DNA from: Spirogloea muscicola
Taxonomy: Eukaryota > Streptophyta > Zygnematophyceae > Spirogloeales > Spirogloeaceae
Assembly: GCA_009602725.1 (NCBI GenBank)
Contig: WELB01000176.1
Coordinates: 77,311 to 141,310 of the forward strand
DNA length: 64,000 nucleotides
Direction of reading: 5' to 3'
In this document: one piece after another, positions 19,026 to 31,700 of the stretch
Position numbering within the stretch: position 1 is the first letter of the stretch
How the letters are laid out: the number at the start of each line of letters is the position of its first letter
Made by a program: the position numbers and the translations under genes
The notes under the pieces: generated by a model
The model's database searches: none
Told to the model about the DNA's origin: nothing
Seen by the model: the letters and a program-made list of their open reading frames with translations, nothing else

Positions 19026-22000
19026 GGTTATGGGCCCACCGGGCGGCTTACTTCCTGCTCTTAGCCCCAACTTATTAAGAGAATTGGCAGAGCAGCAACG
19101 TGCTGTGCAGGGCATGAATGCAGCCTGGATGGGAAGACGGGTTATGGAGCCCGAACTTAGGGATCATCTGGACAGATCTAGGTGGAGTGAGGGCAGGCCA
19201 TACAAGACAGATAACAGGGCACATGTTAGGGATTCTCCAGATCAATCTAGGTGGAAGGATGGAAGGCGATATCAGCCAGAGGACAGAATATGTTACTGTT
19301 GTCGTCAACCTGGTCATCTGTTCAAGAATTGTCCAAGACGGCAAGCTTTTAGTGATGCTCCCAGAGGCAGAAGCAACAACAGATACAATGGAGGTCAGGC
19401 TCACCTATGTGGACAGCAGGGACAGTCAACCAAAACTCGTTGGTTGATTGACAGCGGCGCAACGCATCATTTTACAAACCGTCGTGATTGTTTTGAGAGG
19501 TATGACCGCATTGCTCCTCTCAGGGTCTTCTTGGGAGATGCCAGTGTACATCCTGCCGTTGGAGTTGGCCAAGTGCGTTTGCAGGTGACTAGTTTGAATG
19601 GCATCAATGAGCAGTTGTTGAACAATGTTTTACATGTACCTGCATTGGCAGCGAATCTGTTGTCTATACCCCAGCTGCTCAAGAATGGATATCGTGTTAT
19701 TCTTGAAGCTGATTCCTGTGTGATTGAGAAACATGGATATCCTACACTTACAGGTCGAAGAGAGAATGATCTCTTTGTTCTGACTGAACAGGTACAGGGA
19801 CAGGAACAGGGACAGGAACAGGGACAGGAACAGGTGCAGGGTCAAGCACATCAGACTGTAATGTCACAGGAGAAGCAATGGCATGCACGGTTGGGGCATC
19901 CCAATGTGCAGAGGATGAAACAGACACAGAGCTTGGTGCGTGGCTTGAATGTTGTCCCTACTGAACCAGAATTTTGTACAGCCTGTGTGCAAGGAAAACT
20001 TCACCTCCAACCTCCAGTTGCTGGCGAACATTATAGGGCTTCTGGTCTCTTAGACCTAGTACACTCTGATGTTTGTGGACCTATGCAGACATCATCTTAA
20101 GGAGGAAGTAGATACATTCTCTCATTCATCGATGATGCCAGCAGGTGGAGTAGAGTATACTTCCTGGAAAAACAAAAGTGAGGTGTTTGAGAAGTTCAAA
20201 ATTTACAAAGCTGTAGTAGAGTTGCAAACAGGACGAAAGGTCAAGGTTCTTCTATCTGACAACGGTGGAGAGTACATCTCTAAAGAGTTTGAAAGCTTTT
20301 GTCAGCAACAGGGCATACACAGGCAGCTGACCGCGGCATACCGTCCTCAACAGAACGGTGTCGCAGAAAGGTGGAACAGAAGTGTGATGGAGATTGCCAG
20401 ATGTTTATTGTTTCATTTCTCTACACTACCTGAGTTTTGGGCAGAAGCAGTGGCCACGGCAGTATATCTCAAGAACAGGTTACCTACACGTGCCATTGAA
20501 AATATGACACCATATGAATTCTGGACAGGAAAGCAGCCTACAGTGGCTCATCTTAGGGTGTTTGGTTGTGCAGCGTGGATGCACACTCCAACTGAAACAC
20601 GGCACAAGCTGCAGCCCAAAGCCCGACAGTGTGTCATGGTAGGCTATGGTGTTCATGTGAAAGGATGGAAACTATTCGACCTTGAGAAACGGAGAATGGT
20701 GTTTAGCAGAGATGTAGTCTTTGACGAACAGAGAAGCCCAGACTATTCTGCTATTCCTTTAAGACCATCGGAGACAGTTGATTCAGTTGACTCTGTGCAG
20801 TGGTGGCCTAAGTCTCAAGAGACTGAGGTTGTGATTGATGTGGAGACAGGGTCTGATTCTGGGAACGGAGTGGAAGCCAGAACAACAGGCATGGATATGG
20901 AAGACACTGCTGCTACAGTGGGAGTGTCAAGTCACAGAACAGATTCTCGTGTTTGCTGCTGTTGCTCTTCATGAACCTCTCACTATTCAGGAAGCCTTGA
21001 GTAGTGATGAAGCTGTCAAGTGGAAAGAAGCTGCTGAAGCAGAACTCAACGCCATCAATGAGAACAATACTTGGGACCTGGTAGACTTACCAGCTAATAG
21101 GAAGGCTATTTCTAGTAAATGGGTTTTCAAAATCAAGCTCAGGAGTGATGGCTCTGTTGACAGATACAAAGCACGCCTTGTGGCTAAAGGATGTGCACAG
21201 AAGGAAGGAATAGACTATAATGAGACATTTGCTCCTGTAGTCAAGAATAGTGCAGTGAGGAGTTTGTTGGCCATGGCAGCTATTCATGACTTGGAAGTAG
21301 AGCAAATGGATGTGACTACAGCTTTTCTGAATGGAGATTTGGACGAAGAAAATATATATGCAGCAACCTGCAGGATTTGAAGTTAAAGGCAAGGAGAGCA
21401 AAGTTTGCAAGCTCAAGAAATCATTGTATTGACTAAAACAGGCACCCAGAGCTTGGTACCAACAGATGGACACTTTCCTACTGCACCAAGGTTTCAAGAG
21501 ATCTGAAGCAGATCACAGTGTGTATGTAAGAGAACAACCTGCCAAGGTGATTCTAGCATTATATATCATCTAGATATATAGCAATATATATTACTGAAGT
21601 TCTAGACAGATTCGGTATGCAAGACTGCAATCCTATATCAACTCCCCAGGATGCAAGACCAACTTTGAGCAAGGATCAGAGACCGAAGAGTGATCATCAA
21701 AAGAGGCAAATGGCACAAGTACCTTATAGAGAGGCAGTAGGATGCTTGATGTATGTGGCTGTGGCAGCGCGACCAGACATAGCAGCAGCAGTGGGAGTTG
21801 TTGCTCAGTTTGTGGAAGATCCTGGTTTACCACATCGGCAAGCTGTGCAAAGAATCATGAGATATCTGCAGGGAACCAAGAATGTCTGTTTGACATTTCA
21901 AGCAGTGGGAGACAAATGTGATGAGTTGGTGGGTTTCTGTGATGCTGATTTGGGAGGAAACTTGGATGACAGGAAATCAGTGACAGGCTATGTTTTCCAG

Positions 22001-22402
22001 CTAGGAGGAGGTGCAGTAAGCTGGAGTAGTCGAAAACAGCCGACTGTAGCAACTTCCACTGTAGAGGCAGAGTACATGGCTTCCACTGGAGCAGCAAAGG
22101 AGGCAACCTGGTTGAGAAGACTACTTCAAGAGTGTGGGTTTCTCTCTTCATCTGATGCAACTACTCTGTTCAGTGATAGTCAAGGCAGTATTGCATTGAT
22201 CAAGAATCCTGTCTACCATGCTCGTACCAAGCATATAGAGATACAACATCATTTTGTTAGAGAGAAAGTAGGAGTCATCAGAATGCAGTTTTGCAGTGAT
22301 ACTAATATGACTGCAGATATTCTGACCAAGGGGTTGGCTAAGCCCAAGTTCGACAGATGTAGAGATCTACTAGGTTTAGCTGATTCACATATTTAGTGGG
22401 AG

Positions 22403-22859
22403 TGTTGAATATAGAAATATGGTGAATCAGTGGGTCGGTAGAACCACCCACTATGCCTATTCTTCTATGCCGATGAGAAACTCCCTAGATAAGGGGAGGC
22501 CCCGGCTGGGCGCATTATTGGCCCAAACACTCTTGCGGCTCTGTGTGCGGCAAGGCGGTGCTGTGTGCGCGGCGGCTCTGTGTGAGGAGTGGCGGCGCTG
22601 TGTGCGCGGCGGCTGTGTGAGGCGAGGCGGCGCTGTGTGCGCGGCGGCTCTGTGTGAGGCGAGGCGGCGCTGTGTGCGCGGCGGCTCTGTGTGCGGTGAG
22701 GTGGTGCTGTGTGTGCAGCAGTTCTGTGTGCGGCCAGGTGAAGCTGAGTGCTCGCCGGCTCTGCGTGTAATCAGGCAACCCTTTGTGATACTCTCAACTC
22801 TTTGTGATCATGTACGCATTTGCGTCAAAACGAGGGCTGGCAGAGCAAGAATTCCAACA
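22403..22859 (+). repeat. Right LTR of the copia element
   Basis: This is nearly identical to the left LTR, with the same internal array. TSD GTTAA follows at 22860-22864. It ends about 140 bp before the start codon of the DarP-like gene. Confidence 0.92.
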
Positions 22860-23002
22860 GTTAAGACCAGGACCCTTATCCAAGATCAGGAACCCCAAAC
22901 CCATGCAGAAAGCTCCTGCACTGTACACCCACGTCGCCGACATAGCTGCAGCCATTGCCGCCAACTCTGTAGAGTCACGCGCCGCCAGTGGCCCAGCCCG
23001 CC

Positions 23003-24403
23003 ATGCCGCCGGCGCTGGCCCGTCAAGCGGCGGCGCTGGCGTCTTGCCGGCTGGCGCCGCTGCCATTGCCGCCGAGGGCCGTGGTGCGTTGCGCAACAGG
23101 CAGGGCTCCCGCCGACGTCGCCGGCGACAGCGTCGGGCCGGCGCCGGACAAGAGCAAGAACCAGGTGCGTGCAAGGCCAAGGCTCGCCGTGAAACTCATA
23201 GCAGAGTGCAGGACAGCCCGCGTCTCTGGTACCACCGGCAGCGGCGGCAGCGGCGGCAGCAGCTCGTGACGTTGCCGCTGCGGCAATGGCTTCTGTGGGC
23301 GCCCAGAGGAAGCGCGAGGCGCAGCGCAGCCGCGGCTGGGGCGAGCGGCTGGTGGAGCTCAGCCCCCGGGAGCTGCAGCTGGTGGCCAGGTGACGTCCCC
23401 TTGCTGCCATAGCCACCTCCGCCGTCGCCGCCGCCGCCGGCGCTCCGAGCAGCCTTGGCCTCGCTCACGCGGCGGTCGTGGGCGTCTGCGCAGCTGGGCG
23501 GAGCTCCCGGACGAGGTCGTGGACGCTGTGCAGCTCGCCAGGGTGAGCGCGCGCAGGCATTGCCAGTCTCGCCTCTCCCTCCTGGCGCCTTCGGCCATCA
23601 GTCTTGGCCACTCAGGCCACACTCATCACTCAATCCCACTCCATTTTCATCATGGCCAACCACAGCCATCGCCCTTTACTGGAAGTGTCTTATTTTCATC
23701 ACAAAATTTTTCATATTCTCATCAGTGAACGCAGGGTCTGCAGCTCAGCGCAGCGTCAAAACCCAGTGCATCCAGGGGCCCATTCTGTGCCTGCATCTTG
23801 TGCCTGCAAAGTCGGGCTGGCACTGCTGACGCCGTGCAATCCCGCGCTACTGCCTGTCTGCTGGCAGAGTATCGGCCGGGGGGGTAAGAACGGCTGGCGG
23901 CGGCAGCTCGGCTTCGTGGGTAAGCATGTACCCAAGGCGTGGACCAAGCCTTGAGTTGACCGTATCCGTAGGACCTCTGGATGTCACATACCTTCATCTA
24001 CTACAAAATCTTGCAGCCGTCATAACCCAGAGGCACAACTTGGCCCATCTATGCAAGCTCGTCACCCTCAGTCACGCTTGTGCAAGCATAAGATTGCATG
24101 CGTAAAGCATTGTCACCTCTTGGTGGATTTGGCCTCAGCTCTCAGATAGCCACTCCGAGAAGATCCTGCTGAAACCTTCACTTGCCATCCTGCTGCTTGT
24201 GGGTTGCCTTACCAGGAGGCCTGCTCAGGGACGCTGACCCAATACTTATGGAGGCGTCGATAAAGGCGGCCAGGGACGGCGGGCTGGGGGGCTTCAGACC
24301 GCCCAAGCAGCAGGGCAGCGGTGGCCAGCAGGACCTATCGGCTGTCGCGCTTGATGACAAAGTCCAGGAGTATGACAATGACGACTTTAAGAACAAGGGT
24401 TGA
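23003..24403 (+). CDS. DarP/YjgA-family (DUF615) ribosome-associated protein, probably organellar
   Basis: Five exons fit with matching phases: 23003-23164, 23307-23389, 23494-23542, 23868-23919 and 24216-24403, giving about 177 residues. The core follows the bacterial family closely: RKREAQRSRGWGERLVELSP, RELQLVA, WAELPDEVVDAVQLAR, then KNGWRRQLGFVG and GLLRDADPILMEASIKAA. The C-terminus is acidic (DDKVQEYDNDDFKNKG). In bacteria DarP associates with the 50S subunit during assembly. The first 40 residues (MPPALARQAAALASCRLAPL...) are Ala/Arg/Leu-rich without acids, as in a chloroplast or mitochondrial transit peptide, so a role in organelle ribosome assembly is inferred. The ATG at 23003 is the first in the frame. 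The copia element inserted about 140 bp upstream and may have altered its promoter or 5' UTR. Symbol darP is used for the bacterial family. Confidence 0.8.
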
Positions 24404-25706
24404 GTGGAGCTACAACTTCATTTGACCAGCTGGGTTGCTGCTCCGAGTGATCCTTTCTGCTCAACCTGCAGCTGCAGCTAGAGGTATGCAACAGAGGGCC
24501 CCAACCGCATCTTCGCAGACATTTAGAGCTCTGTTTACCAGTTGGTGAAAATTCACTTGGTGAGTGCTGCGCTGTGCAACTGGGCAGGGGTGATACTAAC
24601 ACCAGCTACTTTCCCTTGTGAAGGTGAGGCCTGTTTATTGAACTCAATGAGTGGGCCCCCATATTAACAAGCGAGCATGTCAAGTCAATCTTGGCCAAGG
24701 TGAGCTCACGAAGCAACTGAGTGCAATGTCAATGGCAGGTTACCACGACCTGCAACAATGCAAGAAAGTCCGGGTGCCATCTGAGACGCATGAGCTCCGT
24801 CCTTCGCAAGGCCAAGCGATGAAGCACGGCGCTCATGCCGGGCACTCCGCGAACCTAAGAGATTCCGAGCAGTGTTAGGGCTCTGGCTGAGAGTTGTGGA
24901 TTAAGAATCTTGTGAGAGTTGCATTGAGCAGCATTGATGCCTGTTCATAGGCAAGCCCATTAGCAAAGCCATTATCCATCAAAATTAATTACTGGAGTAA
25001 TGAGATGGAGCTTAGAGTAATGATGATGCCTACTCATAAGCAAGCCCATCAGTAGAGCTGTGTATTTGTTGACACGAAACATTAGCAACTGCTTGGGCAT
25101 TGAAGGAAAGTGCTTCTCACTAGATGGCACGTACCTCCAAGGACATGAGTCTTGCATTAGTCTTGCATTAGCTGGTCTTGTCCACCACGCCCCTTGTATT
25201 CGCATTTCCATCGTGCCAACGTGCTTCAAGGAGACCAGCTGCTTGGTGCACCCCCGAATTGCTGGCATGGCTTTCGCTCCTCTAAGCTGAGTTGCCGAAG
25301 TCAACACCACGCGCCAGAACAGAATCCACTCTTTCCCACCAGGCCTGGTATCTGAAGACGCCAAAAACTGCTCTTCAGTCCAACACCATCAAGTATGGAG
25401 GTTCTTAAGTGACAAAGCAGCTGACAATCTTCCTGTTGCTGAAGCAGCACACGTTGTGAACCTGCTCCTTCAAGCCAGCCACTGCACAATGGAGGCCCTT
25501 CACTTACATAGTCAAACTTTCTTCTCCGAAGGCTCACAATTAACTGTGTTGTCCATTGTGCTGCTGCTGCAACCAAGTCATAGTGATGCAAGTACCCCGC
25601 AAAGAAAGGATGCTTGTCTTAGCTCACCTTCTGAGGCCAGGATCGCTGACAGGCCAGAGTCCTGTCCCATCCAGGCTGGCCAAAGGACGGAGAGCAAGTC
25701 CACTGC
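24404..25706. other. Intergenic region between convergent genes
   Basis: This 1.3-kb stretch separates the ends of the DarP-like gene and the FURRY homologue. I see only short unsupported frames and a diverged 35-bp direct repeat (GATGCCT..TCATA.GCAAGCCCAT) near 24938 and 25026. It should hold the two 3' UTRs. Confidence 0.5.
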
Positions 25707-28700
25707 TCAATAGCTGGGCCTGCGGCTTCTGTGAGCAGCTGTGTTCTGGACCGCGCTGGACGTTGTCAAACGCTGGGGCGGCTGGACGCTGTTGATCACA
25801 AACGGCACTAGCCTCTTGCTTTCCCGCTTCCGGATCTGCCATGAGGGGAAGGTCATCAATGAGAAGCCAGATTTGTCTCGAGGTATGACTAACGAAAGAG
25901 GTCATTTGAGGTGAGTATGTGCTCATGAGCATCTGCAGAATTGGAATAGACTAACTTCAGCGGACTTGCATAAGCTATTTGAGCAACCGGAGGAGAGGCA
26001 AGGAGCACGTGGGCACATCATTGCACTGCTGGCTGACACTAACAATAGTTTAAGCCCTTCATTCTGTACTCCAATGTCGTTCCACCTGGCTAATTGTGTC
26101 AACAAGCAAGGTCGTGGAAAATGTGCTGGCTGCAAGCCCACCTGGCCATAGGTTTCCAGGACCCGTCCCAGCGCAAGCCGCGTGTTCAGCACCGATGCTT
26201 CGCAGCCGGTCATCTGCACGACCTCCGGGCCGGCCAAGCTGGACGGGAAGCCGCCTCCCCAGGAGGCGGTGCGCGTGCGGCTATGACCACCGCCTGTCAC
26301 GCCTGCCACTCCAGCGCCTCCCCCGCCCATCCGGGCACCCTGGCCCGCACCTCCAGAGCCGCCCCCCAGGAAGCGCATCTGCGACCAGCTGCCTCCTCGC
26401 CGCTCCGTCTCGTCGCTCGCCCGCCTTACTGGCGGTGGCCCTGCCGGCAGGTCCACTGCTGCGTAATGGCTGCTGCCGTGCCCGGCTGCTGACGCCGCCT
26501 CGGAGCGCATCTGGGCAGAGTCGTTGTCTGTGCACAGGCTGCGGTGGCTGAGCACCGCCTCCAGGACATTCAGCGCCTCCTGGCACAGGTGCCCCTCCAG
26601 CAGGCGCGCCACGGTGGTGTACACCATCAACGACTGCGCTGCATCGATGGCCGTGTGCTGCAGAGGATAGCGTGCAGCCACCTCAGCCTTCGTGTTGTAT
26701 GAAGCAACCACTTAAGCTAGGGGTGAACTTAAGGAGATCAAAGCTAGACATCCAAGAGAAGCAGCTGATAAGCAACAGACGACTGCAGTTACTAATTCGC
26801 GGATTTTGCTATGTAACCTCATTCGTATCATTAGCAGAGTAACCTGCTTGCTTTTTTGTTGGGTTGCTTAGAGTGTTTGCATCCATGAGCTGGTCAACAA
26901 CCTCACGCCAGCTTAGGAACGAGGCATTGCATCTGCATCTACCAACCTGGAGAAGGGCTCTCAGCAGCAACAAGATTATCTGTTGATACTCCTCAGGCCC
27001 TCGCTCCAAGAGACACAGAAGATGTCTGTCCAAACACAGCAGTGGTTGTTACCAGCACAAGATGCTCTGAAAAGTACAGCTAAATGTCTGAACTGTACTG
27101 GAACTGCTGGACAGTCATCTATTGGACAGGCAATTTAGCAATTTTTACAAGATCGAAAAAAGTAGAGGGTGTCAAGACATAAGGTACACATTCAATACAT
27201 CAAGCAGCAACAACTGCCGAGTACCTCAACGCCTTTGTTGAGTGTTTGGGGAACCACTCAGCACACAACAGCGGAGCAATGCGGTCCACGAAAACCTCCA
27301 TTGATGTCATGAGGCCTTGTGCATAGCCCTGGAAGACTTCTGCAAGGCCAGCCAGGCCTCTGGTCGTGCACCAATGCGCAAGATTGGCAGCCAGTGCCCG
27401 TGCCTTCGCCAGCGAGCTTTCAGCGGCAATGGAGGATCCCAGCTGGGGCCATCATGTGACAGAACCTTTTATGAGGCTACGCACACCATGTGCATATAAC
27501 AAGATGACTCAGCTTTGCATTTGATTGAGAACACACTACAAGTCCTCGCTTTGCTCTGATGCTAATGGATTTTGTAATATTAATGCCACCTTCCTGACCG
27601 TCAGATGAGTGTGCTCTGCAGAGTACCAACCACACCAGCAACCTGCGCTGCTGCATCCTGATCTGCTAATTGAAAATCTGAGACAGCGCAGCATAATGAG
27701 GAGCTTAAGTTTATTCTGATGTATTAAGACCGGCAGAATTGGACATGTACCTGGTGGCACTGCCAGGGAAATAGACCCACTATCTGCATGAGTAGACGCG
27801 CATCTTGATCACCAAAGATGCGGTCACAGGAAGAAGACGTCGTCTTCACTAGGACTTCCACAGCAGATGAGTGAGAGATCTCTGATAGAAGGCCTTTGAG
27901 GACCAAGGTCTGCACCAGCACTCAGGAACAAATTCATCAGCCTTCTGGAGTGGGATGTGACAAATCAAAGGAGTGCGTGCTCAGTAGATTACAGATTTAC
28001 TGGCCAACACTAGTGGTAAAGCAACGTCAGGCAAGTGAATGACTAACTTGTCACCAGCATTGCAGTCAACATAGCCTGTAACATCCTAGGAACATCAAGA
28101 CAGACCTGTACACCGAAGAATAGCTGGTCACGTTTCCTTTCGAACTCGGGCTGGTCAGCGCCTGTTGCCGTGTGGCCCCTATCCTTTGTCCTCCATACGC
28201 TTGGCTCAAAGTCGCTGTCAGATGAAAGCTCGTCTTGAGGCATGTTGGCCAGCAGCACACTCTCCAAGGTAGGATCGTCAAAGGATAGGAGGTCAATAAC
28301 TCTAATGAAAAGTCTCAGGGCCTGCGCAAACAAAGCCACTGGGTAAGTTGCAATCAATGTTGTATGTAACAGTCGGTAGGTGGCTCAACAAGGCATATCA
28401 GAAAGCTTACGTGCCCATGCTGATGGACTTTCTACAGTGAAACTCACTCATGCACAATTACCTCAGTATATACATACACAAAATTTGTGTGTAGGAGAGC
28501 AATGCAACCCCAGAACATCTGAGGGTACAGTATGATCTTCTCCGGGACCATGATGTCCACCATCACTTGGAGAGTCAGCAGAATTTCCATCACAAAGCCC
28601 AGGACAGGCGGTGTCGGATTGAAGAAGCATCTGTGCAGGCATCGCAGGAGCATGACACAGGTGTCTGTGGTAACCGCGGGCCTCAAAGCTCGATAAATCT

Positions 28701-31700
28701 GATGCGATCGAGCAGCCATGTGGCCTGATGTGCACTCCATGGCCCATTTGAGAGCTTCTTCGCCCCACCTTTCCCGGAGATCTCCCTGCAAGTAACCATA
28801 GATTGATCAGTGAAACAGAGGAGTAAAGATGCAGAATGACGCACATGATGCATTCACAATCATCTTGTCTGTAATCTTAGCACGGCCAAGCTGAGGATGC
28901 TGCCTGTTCTCAGTGGAGTGAAGTTGTGAAGAGTCTGTCAAAACAGGCACCTGGAAAAAGATCGCGTCCACAACAGAAAGGACTAATGACGAGAGCAGAG
29001 ACGCAGACGGTAGTGCAGTCCTGGCAGGAGTGGCATGTTCCACCTCCCACATCAGAGAGCCCTTCTTGCTCTGTACGTACTTGATCAAGGAAACTACCTG
29101 CAGAAAATTAAAGAAGCCCACAGGATTGAGGAACACGCTGTTCAAAGCATGTACAGCAAAGTACTTTTCTACACTCTGCAGATCTGGCCCACATGTACCA
29201 GCAGATGGCTCCTCTCGTACTGAGTAATACAGCTCCCATATGCTACATATGCAGCAATGCAAGGTGCCTGACGAAACACCACAGGCATTCCGAGACCACT
29301 CTGCAAGGACAGAGGCCACCATAGGACTAAGGCTCAGGACGATAATATGTATTCGAGGCAGCATACACTTGCCTGTTGCTTATATTCGCCATCTCCTCGG
29401 TCTGACCCATCATAGAGTTCCAAGTGCCGGCCAGCAAGAGAGTACAAGAGATTCACCAGCAGTTGCTGGCAGTGCTCCAGTACAATGGCCTGGGTGCTAT
29501 CCATGGAGACAAATGTAACATGGAACAGGAGGGGAAGGTGAGGTCGGAAGTCTTCATCATTCTCGTAAGCAATCTCAGCCAAGAGGATGAGCGCAATGCC
29601 AGCTCTGGAGACCCAGTGATGGCCTGCCATGGGGTCAAATCTTGGCTGCGCCGCCGGGCCAGTCAAATGTGCAGAGGCTGCATCCAAAGGAGCCAGTGGC
29701 TCGAGGAAGCTGAATCCGTCCCCACTGTCCCGGGACCCGTGGTGGCCCTGCACCAGCAGCTGACAAGAGCATCAGTGCAATGGAGCATGCCGTATTAAAG
29801 ACTGTTTAATTCTATATGCACAATCACAGGTTCCCAAGTGGGCAAAAGAGGGCTTTCAGGAGATGTTAAGGGTATCTCAGAGCCAACGGATTGATATTCA
29901 CCTGTCATCAAGTGAAGCTGGATTGTGAACGGCACTGCTACTACTACAAGGCAATGGAGCTACTATGACACTTGCATGCAGGAAACTTTTGCAAGATCCA
30001 AAGACCAGAATAAGCAGCAGTAGATAATAAGACTGCCCATTAACAAGGACATGACCTGATGTGACACATGCCTTGTATCACATGCATGTGGCTGAAGCAT
30101 GCAACAGATTGCAGACTGACTGATGGGTTATTTGGAGACATGCCAAACAACCTTGTGGCTGCTGGATGATAGCGGCCTGTGGGGTGCTGTGACTGGACTG
30201 GAATGGCTGACCCAGCCCAACGCTTGTGGCAAGTGCCCATTCGGAGTGGTGCGACCTCCTGCTCCTCCTGACCCAGCTAACCCGCCCCTCCCAAAAGCAA
30301 AGGGTCCCCAGTGCGAGCTCAAGGTCGTATCAAGGAGACTGCTCGTCGCAGTGCTGGGATGCTTGAAGGCATCTGCCTGCATCCAGCAGAAAAGCAAATA
30401 AACTAAAGGTCATTTACATATATGGCGGACGCGTCGTAAGGAATTGTTGTATTTCTTCGACAGTGCTGGCATGACAATCCATAGAAGAGTGCCAAAGAAA
30501 TCATATATAAACTTTCTGCATCTGTTTGCAGATATTTTCTTCCTTACCTCAGATAGCCCCACAGGATCTTGCACAAACTCAAGGTCTGCACCGCTGCTTC
30601 CCTCCATCTGTTGTCTGTCTCCCAAAGGATCAGGATCTTCCTCAAGCATTCGCTGTGCCAGCTCATACACCTGCACAGGCAGACGTCAGAGACACTTGAA
30701 TGGCCTCCCTCATAAAGAAGGTCCTTCTCAAACTTCAGCTGCCCAATCCATGTTCTTGGGCCACATTGATGATTCTGGCAGACTGGTGACGTACGAGATG
30801 GTCAATTGTGGACTGCGGCGAGATTCTCGCCAGATACAAGCTGATCCGCTTGGCCACCGAGAAATACGTTACAAGTGCCTCACTGATTTCGCCTGACGCA
30901 TTGCTGTCGCAATCCTCAATGCCCTGATCTCAAAGAAGCTAATGACGAATGTCAGCCACTTGCTGCAACACTTCGAATGACAAGTGAAGACAGCATCACC
31001 AAAGAACATCTGATGAATCCACCGGGCTACTTAACCAGGGCATTCCCACCTTTGTAATCAGGAAGTCGAGTACTGGAACAATATTGCGCCACCTTGCCGC
31101 CACTGTTGACCACAGCTTCTCAATCTCGTCGGGAAACTGATCTCCATGCTTCCAGGTTACGTAGTACAAGCTCTTTAGAAGCCTCTCGCTCCAGCCAGAC
31201 TCCCACAGCGCAGCAAAATTCAGGTTCTCCATCCATGGGGCCATGCATGTCAAGACCTGCCACATGACGAGGTTGGGACTTCGCTGTTCAGTAAAGGTTG
31301 GCACTGCAGCATCGACATGCTATTCTTCAGTTTTGATGCTCAGCAGGGTACTTGCTAGCTCAACTTTGACGTGTTGCACTGCAAATGCATGCAACTTTAC
31401 ACCTAGCTTGGTACACTTGGAAATGCATGACTGACAGCTCAGTGCAGCTGCAGTCCTTAGAAATACCTGGTGCTGTGCAATGATGTCTACAGCATCCAAC
31501 TGTCGCTGCATGATCTCCTCGCACAGAAGCTCGCTAAGCTCCGGATGCTCCTTTGCCAGCTTTGCGCTTAACTGGAACTGAAACTGCTGATAACTATCTG
31601 GTAGGCTCCCCACAACGGCAGCTCTGTAACGAGCGCCCTCGCCTTCCTCAGACCACTCTCGGAGTGAAAGCGTCTCTAGCATCTGCAGAGCGTCGTCGCG

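Larger units (their letters stand above)
18569..22859 (+). mobile_element. Ty1/copia LTR retrotransposon fossil
   Basis: The element spans two 457-bp LTRs (18569-19025 and 22403-22859) that begin TGTTGAATATAG and end CAACA. It is flanked by the 5-bp target duplication GTTAA at 18564-18568 and 22860-22864. The interior reads in copia order: gag with a CCHC zinc knuckle, aspartic protease (IDSGATHHFT), integrase with its HH-CC region, reverse transcriptase and RNase H. A purine-rich tract precedes the right LTR. The LTRs differ at roughly ten positions, about 2%, so the insertion is fairly young. The coding part is broken, with about three or four breaks. Base composition is clearly more AT-rich than the neighbouring host exons. 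Confidence 0.92.
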
